From Silicimonas sp. (GTDB lineage: Bacteria; Pseudomonadota; Alphaproteobacteria; Rhodobacterales; Rhodobacteraceae): a DNA stretch of 35,165 nucleotides. Each line of letters starts with the position of its first letter. The stretch's first letter is position 1. Position numbers and translations under genes: made by a program. The DNA is taken from assembly GCA_013003245.1 (NCBI GenBank), contig JABDJX010000152.1, forward strand, positions 1 through 35,165, written 5' to 3'. The notes beneath the pieces are model-generated. The model made no database searches and was not told where the DNA came from. It was given only the letters and a program-made list of their open reading frames with translations. Shown piece by piece: positions 31,343-35,165 of this stretch.

Positions 31343-33291
31343 GCGTCTTTAAGAAGCTGCGACGACAGGGCCCTGAGCGCTATAGGCGTGACAGGTTTTT
31401 GCAAGATCGGAAAGCCGCTGTCTGCCGCGTCACGCAGTCGCTCGGCCCCGGTTTCGGCGGTGACGAGGAAAGCTGGCACCTTTTGACCAGCGATCCGGTG
31501 TACCTCGGCGATGGCATCCAGCCCTGTTTGGCCGCCATCCAAGCGATAGTCGGTCACGACAAGGTCGGGCACGCCTCCGATTGTGACTGCTTCGACGGTA
31601 TCGTACACGCCCTCGGCCAAGGTCACATCGCAGCCCCAAGACCGAAAAGTGCCCGCCATGCTGTCGCGGACAAGTGCGTCGTTTTCAACCACAAGTACGC
31701 GCCGACCTTCGAGCGGCTCGAATGACGTGGACGGCTCGGGTCCGGGGTCTCTGGTATCGGCAACGGACAAACTCAATGAAAACCGCGTTCCGTGGGCGGG
31801 GGTCGAGACAAGCTCGAGCTTGTGGTCCAGCAGCTGCGCCAGACGGTCAACGATTGAAAGCCCAAGGCCAAGGCTTTCTGACCTGTTTTGTGCTGCAGGT
31901 GCAAAGCTGACGAATTCTTTGAATATCTCCTCCTGCATCTCGGACGGAATACCTGGACCGGTATCGCAGACATCGATCCTGGCGCTATCACCGCGAAGAC
32001 GGCACCCCACAAGGACGCCACCTTCGCTGGTCGCGCTGATCGCGTTCGACACAAGGTTCAAAAGGATGCGTTCCAACAAGATTAGGTCGCTTCGCACCCA
32101 GTAACCTGAGGGAACAACGCGCAGTTGCAGGTCCTTATTGGCAGCCGCCGTCGCGAAAGTTGCTTCAATTCGATCCAGAACGGTGGAGATCGGGAAGGAT
32201 GAGACGTTGGTTTCAAGGACGCCAGCTTCCAGCTTCGACATGTCAAGAAGGGCGTCGAACAATTCGTTGGTCGATGCGGCGGCCTCGGAGATTTTTTCTT
32301 CCAAACGGCGGCGTTCGTCGGGGGCAGGGCCGTCGCGCAGCTGCCCGATGAAAAGGTTGAGCGCGTGAAGCGGTTGGCGAAGATCGTGGCTGGCGGTGGC
32401 AAGAAAGCGGGTCTTGAACTGGTTGGCGGTTTCCAACTCGGCGGTGCGCTCGGCAACTTCCATTTCCAGACGCTCGGCGGCTTCGGCGCGCTCTTCTAGC
32501 AAGCGGTTCCGCTCTTCAGCCGTGACCCGAAAGGTTTCGACCGTGCGGGTCATTTCATCAACTTCGTCGCCCCCCTTGGCAACGGGCAAAACCGTGCGCA
32601 GATCGCCGCCTGCGATTGACAGCATCGCCTTGCTCAGGTCGGTCAGCCGCATAACGAAGTTACGGTCGACCACCAGCCAGGTGAAAATCAAGAGCATCAG
32701 GACGCTAAGGCCTCCAATGGCAATTCCCGCAATGACAGGGCGGTTATGAATCTCTCGCTCACGGTCTACTGCGGCCTGCAATTGCACGCGCAAATCGCGG
32801 GAAAGATCGGTAAGTGCCGAGGCGACATTGACGAGGGACGCGTCGAGAAAGATCGCGCGCTCAAGCAGCGTGTCCATATCCACCGTATCGACCGACAGGG
32901 CCGCTTCCGTCCGCGCCAATTCTGCGGGCAGGCCGCTAAACACCCGCTCAAGCGCAATCTGGCTATCCTGCGCGGTTTCACGCGTCGCCGCTGCGGTGAT
33001 CGACCGGATGCGTTGCTCCAGATTGTCAAAAATTTCGCGAAAAGCCCCGAGTCCTTCGTCGCCCGTGGCTCTGTCTGCAACGAAACTTTGCGGCAACCGC
33101 TTTGCCTCGGCACGAAGTTCGGACACCAGATCGTTCGCCGTGAAGGCGTCTTCGATCGTTTTGTGTGTCTCGGCGATGAACGTCACGGCCTCTTGCAGCT
33201 CGCGGACGAAATACGTGACCAGAGCGATCTGCAGTACCAGCAATCCGACTGGCACCGTGATGGCGAGCAAAAGCTTGCTGCGGATCCTCAT
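31339..33291 (-). CDS. Hybrid sensor histidine kinase (TM-periplasmic-TM-HAMP-HisKA-HATPase_c-REC)
   Basis: 650 aa; two TM segments, FKTRFLATASHDLRQPLHALNLF (H-box), LILLERILLNLVSNAISAT (N-box), DVCDTGPGIP, SLGLGLSIVDRLAQLL, C-terminal RRVLVVENDALVRDSMAG...DLVVTDYRLDGGQTGLDAI...ILQKPV receiver. Confidence 0.94.
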   Translation of the reverse strand: MRIRSKLLLAITVPVGLLVLQIALVTYFVRELQEAVTFIAETHKTIEDAFTANDLVSELRAEAKRLPQSFVADRATGDEGLGAFREIFDNLEQRIRSITAAATRETAQDSQIALERVFSGLPAELARTEAALSVDTVDMDTLLERAIFLDASLVNVASALTDLSRDLRVQLQAAVDREREIHNRPVIAGIAIGGLSVLMLLIFTWLVVDRNFVMRLTDLSKAMLSIAGGDLRTVLPVAKGGDEVDEMTRTVETFRVTAEERNRLLEERAEAAERLEMEVAERTAELETANQFKTRFLATASHDLRQPLHALNLFIGQLRDGPAPDERRRLEEKISEAAASTNELFDALLDMSKLEAGVLETNVSSFPISTVLDRIEATFATAAANKDLQLRVVPSGYWVRSDLILLERILLNLVSNAISATSEGGVLVGCRLRGDSARIDVCDTGPGIPSEMQEEIFKEFVSFAPAAQNRSESLGLGLSIVDRLAQLLDHKLELVSTPAHGTRFSLSLSVADTRDPGPEPSTSFEPLEGRRVLVVENDALVRDSMAGTFRSWGCDVTLAEGVYDTVEAVTIGGVPDLVVTDYRLDGGQTGLDAIAEVHRIAGQKVPAFLVTAETGAERLRDAADSGFPILQKPVTPIALRALSSQLLKDA

Positions 33292-33315
33292 GACGGCGCA
33301 TGTCTACGGGCCGGA

Positions 33316-34644
33316 TTAGATTTTGCCCGCATCGCGCCACTTCTGAAATATCGGGGTAATCTCGGCCTGAGCAAGGTCCATCGCCTCTTTCGGAGTTGCT
33401 GAACCACTGGCCACCCGAGCAAACATGGCGGAGATGATACGCTGGTTCAGCACATCATCCGTTGCGGCATTAGAATGTCCCGGGTGACCAAGGTTGGTCA
33501 GTCCATCGGCCAAGTTGAGCAGAATGTTATAGCGACCCGGTCTGTCTTTCGATGCCCCGATCAGATGGGCCATATCAGGTACGGTTCCGGGGTAACTTGG
33601 CATGTTTTGAAACCCGCTGTGGATCAGCCCTTCGCTGAACGCCGCCATGTAATCCAGCAGGAATTTTTGCGCGCCCGTAATATTCCGTGCGAACTTCCAG
33701 ATGACGTAAGTGTTTGTTGCATAGGCCGGACCGCCGCGGCCAAACGGGCCTGCGGGCAACGACGCAAGTGCTAAGTCGGGCTCGATGGGAAGCCCCTTCG
33801 CCTCCGCCGCCCGAATGATCGACATCGTGTCTATGGTAAGACTGACATCTCCGGAAAGGATGGCCAGATTGTTGGACGGAGATGTCCAGTTCAAAACATC
33901 GGGCGACATGGTCTCTTCGAACAGGGCTTTGGCGAAATTCAACGCCTCCAATGTGTTCTGCGACGCCAACGCCAAATGGCCATCCTCAGTCTGCACAGAC
34001 GCGCCGAATGCAGCCATCAGCGCGCGCAGGCTATGTTCAGCATTGTGTTCCGGGGCAAAACTGATCCCGACCGGTGAATTGTGCAGCAGCTTTGCCGCAC
34101 GCCCCGCTTTTCGGATGTCTTCCCATGTCGAGGGTGACGTCCCGACTGCGTCCCAGACGTCCCTGCGATAGGTCAGCAGCGTCGGCGCAAAGCTTTCGAT
34201 AAAGCCGTGATGCACACCGGTGCGGGGATTGACGTTGCTTCGGCCCACAAAAGCATGGGCCTTGCCAAAACGAAGTTCGCATTCCTCGTGGATTTCACGG
34301 TGATTGATTGTGTGGTCTTCAAACGAAGGCTTGGGCGACAGGAAAAGAACCAGATCATGGCCCTCGCCAGCTGCTATTTCCGCCGCTGCACGGTGCCCGA
34401 TTTCTCCCAAGCCAACGTTAGTGACGATGACATGCGTGTCGTTTTTCGCGCCCCAGGTTTTGACAAAAACGTCATTAAACCAAACCTCATAAGCCGGTAC
34501 AAAATTCTTCCAGCGCATAAGACGAAGCGTTTTTGACCGCGTAGTCTGGCTTTGAGCGATCGTCGGAGCGAGAACTTGGCAAGCACCAAAAGCACCGGCC
34601 CCGGCAAGTAAATGTCGCCTTCTTATTGTGCTAGAGCCACCCAA
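33316..34644 (-). CDS. Extracellular solute-binding protein (ABC family 1-like), Tat signal
   Basis: 442 aa; N-terminal TIRRRHLLAGAGAFGACQVLAPTIAQSQ twin-Arg signal; NSPVGISFAPEHNAEHSLRALMAAFGASVQTEDGHLALASQNTLEALNFAKALFEE. TTG start with AAGGAG upstream on the minus strand. Confidence 0.85.
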   Translation of the reverse strand: MGGSSTIRRRHLLAGAGAFGACQVLAPTIAQSQTTRSKTLRLMRWKNFVPAYEVWFNDVFVKTWGAKNDTHVIVTNVGLGEIGHRAAAEIAAGEGHDLVLFLSPKPSFEDHTINHREIHEECELRFGKAHAFVGRSNVNPRTGVHHGFIESFAPTLLTYRRDVWDAVGTSPSTWEDIRKAGRAAKLLHNSPVGISFAPEHNAEHSLRALMAAFGASVQTEDGHLALASQNTLEALNFAKALFEETMSPDVLNWTSPSNNLAILSGDVSLTIDTMSIIRAAEAKGLPIEPDLALASLPAGPFGRGGPAYATNTYVIWKFARNITGAQKFLLDYMAAFSEGLIHSGFQNMPSYPGTVPDMAHLIGASKDRPGRYNILLNLADGLTNLGHPGHSNAATDDVLNQRIISAMFARVASGSATPKEAMDLAQAEITPIFQKWRDAGKI

Positions 34645-35124
34645 ATTTGCTCCTTAAATTAGTCGTTGTCGTTATTCCGTAATTTGAGGTTTTTACACCC
34701 AAAGAGATGAACCGAGCTTAATCCAAGGCCGGCCAAACTGTCTACAATGTGCCTATTTGCCTCCGAACCTTGCCTTTAACGCCATTATTCGGCGCGTGTT
34801 TGCACCAAAACTGCCACCGGTGCAGGCCGCAGCATTGGTCGCTATCGGTTTCACGCCCCCACGATTGTTTTCAGCCGCGATCCTTTGACGCCGTAGAACT
34901 AAGTGTCACCACACCACCCTTGCCGACGCTCACAGGTCGGTTCTGCGAATATTTGCTGCGTGAGCGAAGGGCGAAAAAGGAATGACAGCTGTGTCTCGCG
35001 ATCCAGTCGTCCAGCTGGGCTCAAATGCTACATGATGTACGACCGTCCTGTTTGGATGGCTCCTGCATAGCAAGACTTTTTTGAGCTGATATGAGCGTCT
35101 GTCAGATGCAGTCGTGTGTTCCCG

Positions 35125-35152
35125 CTGCCCGGCAGGCGATGCTTACATCGCC
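35125..35152. other. Two abutting short hairpins at the window edge
   Basis: CTGCC-C-GGCAG (35125-35135) shares one base with GGCGATG-CTTA-CATCGCC (35135-35152; perfect 7-bp stem, 4-nt loop). No T-tract seen. Confidence 0.4.
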
Positions 35153-35165
35153 GAGAGGGGCCTGT

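Noticed and set aside
34749-34985. 78 aa + strand ORF near the right edge
   Set aside because: No motifs, low-complexity codon use and no clear ribosome-binding site; treated as noncoding.
1-35165. CRISPR arrays, tRNA, rRNA genes, prophage or defence islands
   Set aside because: No spaced direct repeats, tRNA-like cloverleaf, rRNA sequence, phage structural or nuclease genes were recognised on reading both strands; no tRNA or covariance scan could be run.

Overview
The window looks like an alphaproteobacterial chromosome region, probably Rhodobacteraceae/Roseobacter-like. That taxonomic call rests on codon style and gene content and is an inference. About 28.5 kb (1-28487) is a dense catabolic island. 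It holds three MmgE/PrpD proteins, two isocitrate lyase/PEP-mutase-family lyases (KKCGH/KRCGH motifs), an aconitase/LeuCD-like hydro-lyase pair, two dihydropyrimidinase/hydantoinase-type amidohydrolases, and two tandem PuuE-type polysaccharide deacetylase-fold proteins. It also holds an N-carbamoyl-amino-acid hydrolase, two Asp/Glu (hydantoin) racemases, a HyuA/HyuB pair, two isochorismatase-fold proteins, two fumarate-reductase-like flavoproteins, a RidA protein, a nitroreductase-methyltransferase fusion, a DctPQM TRAP transporter and two GntR regulators. The best-supported reading is import and ring-opening of a cyclic ureide or imide, followed by dehydration/hydration and retro-aldol cleavage of a (branched) di- or tricarboxylate. 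The substrate cannot be fixed from sequence. Points worth checking: (i) an in-frame amber codon splits one hydantoin racemase; (ii) the isochorismatase-fold protein next to HyuAB has Gly where the nucleophilic Cys is expected; (iii) a single ORF fuses a nitroreductase to a methyltransferase with a degenerate motif I; (iv) LeuCD-like plus lyase genes resemble a dimethylmalate-type dehydratase/lyase module wired to hydantoinases; (v) a Tat-exported orphan solute-binding protein sits directly upstream of a hybrid histidine kinase. The last 6.7 kb holds an SDR, a small HExxH protein, a LuxR-type response regulator, the hybrid kinase and the solute-binding protein. I saw no rRNA, tRNA, CRISPR array or recognisable transposase.
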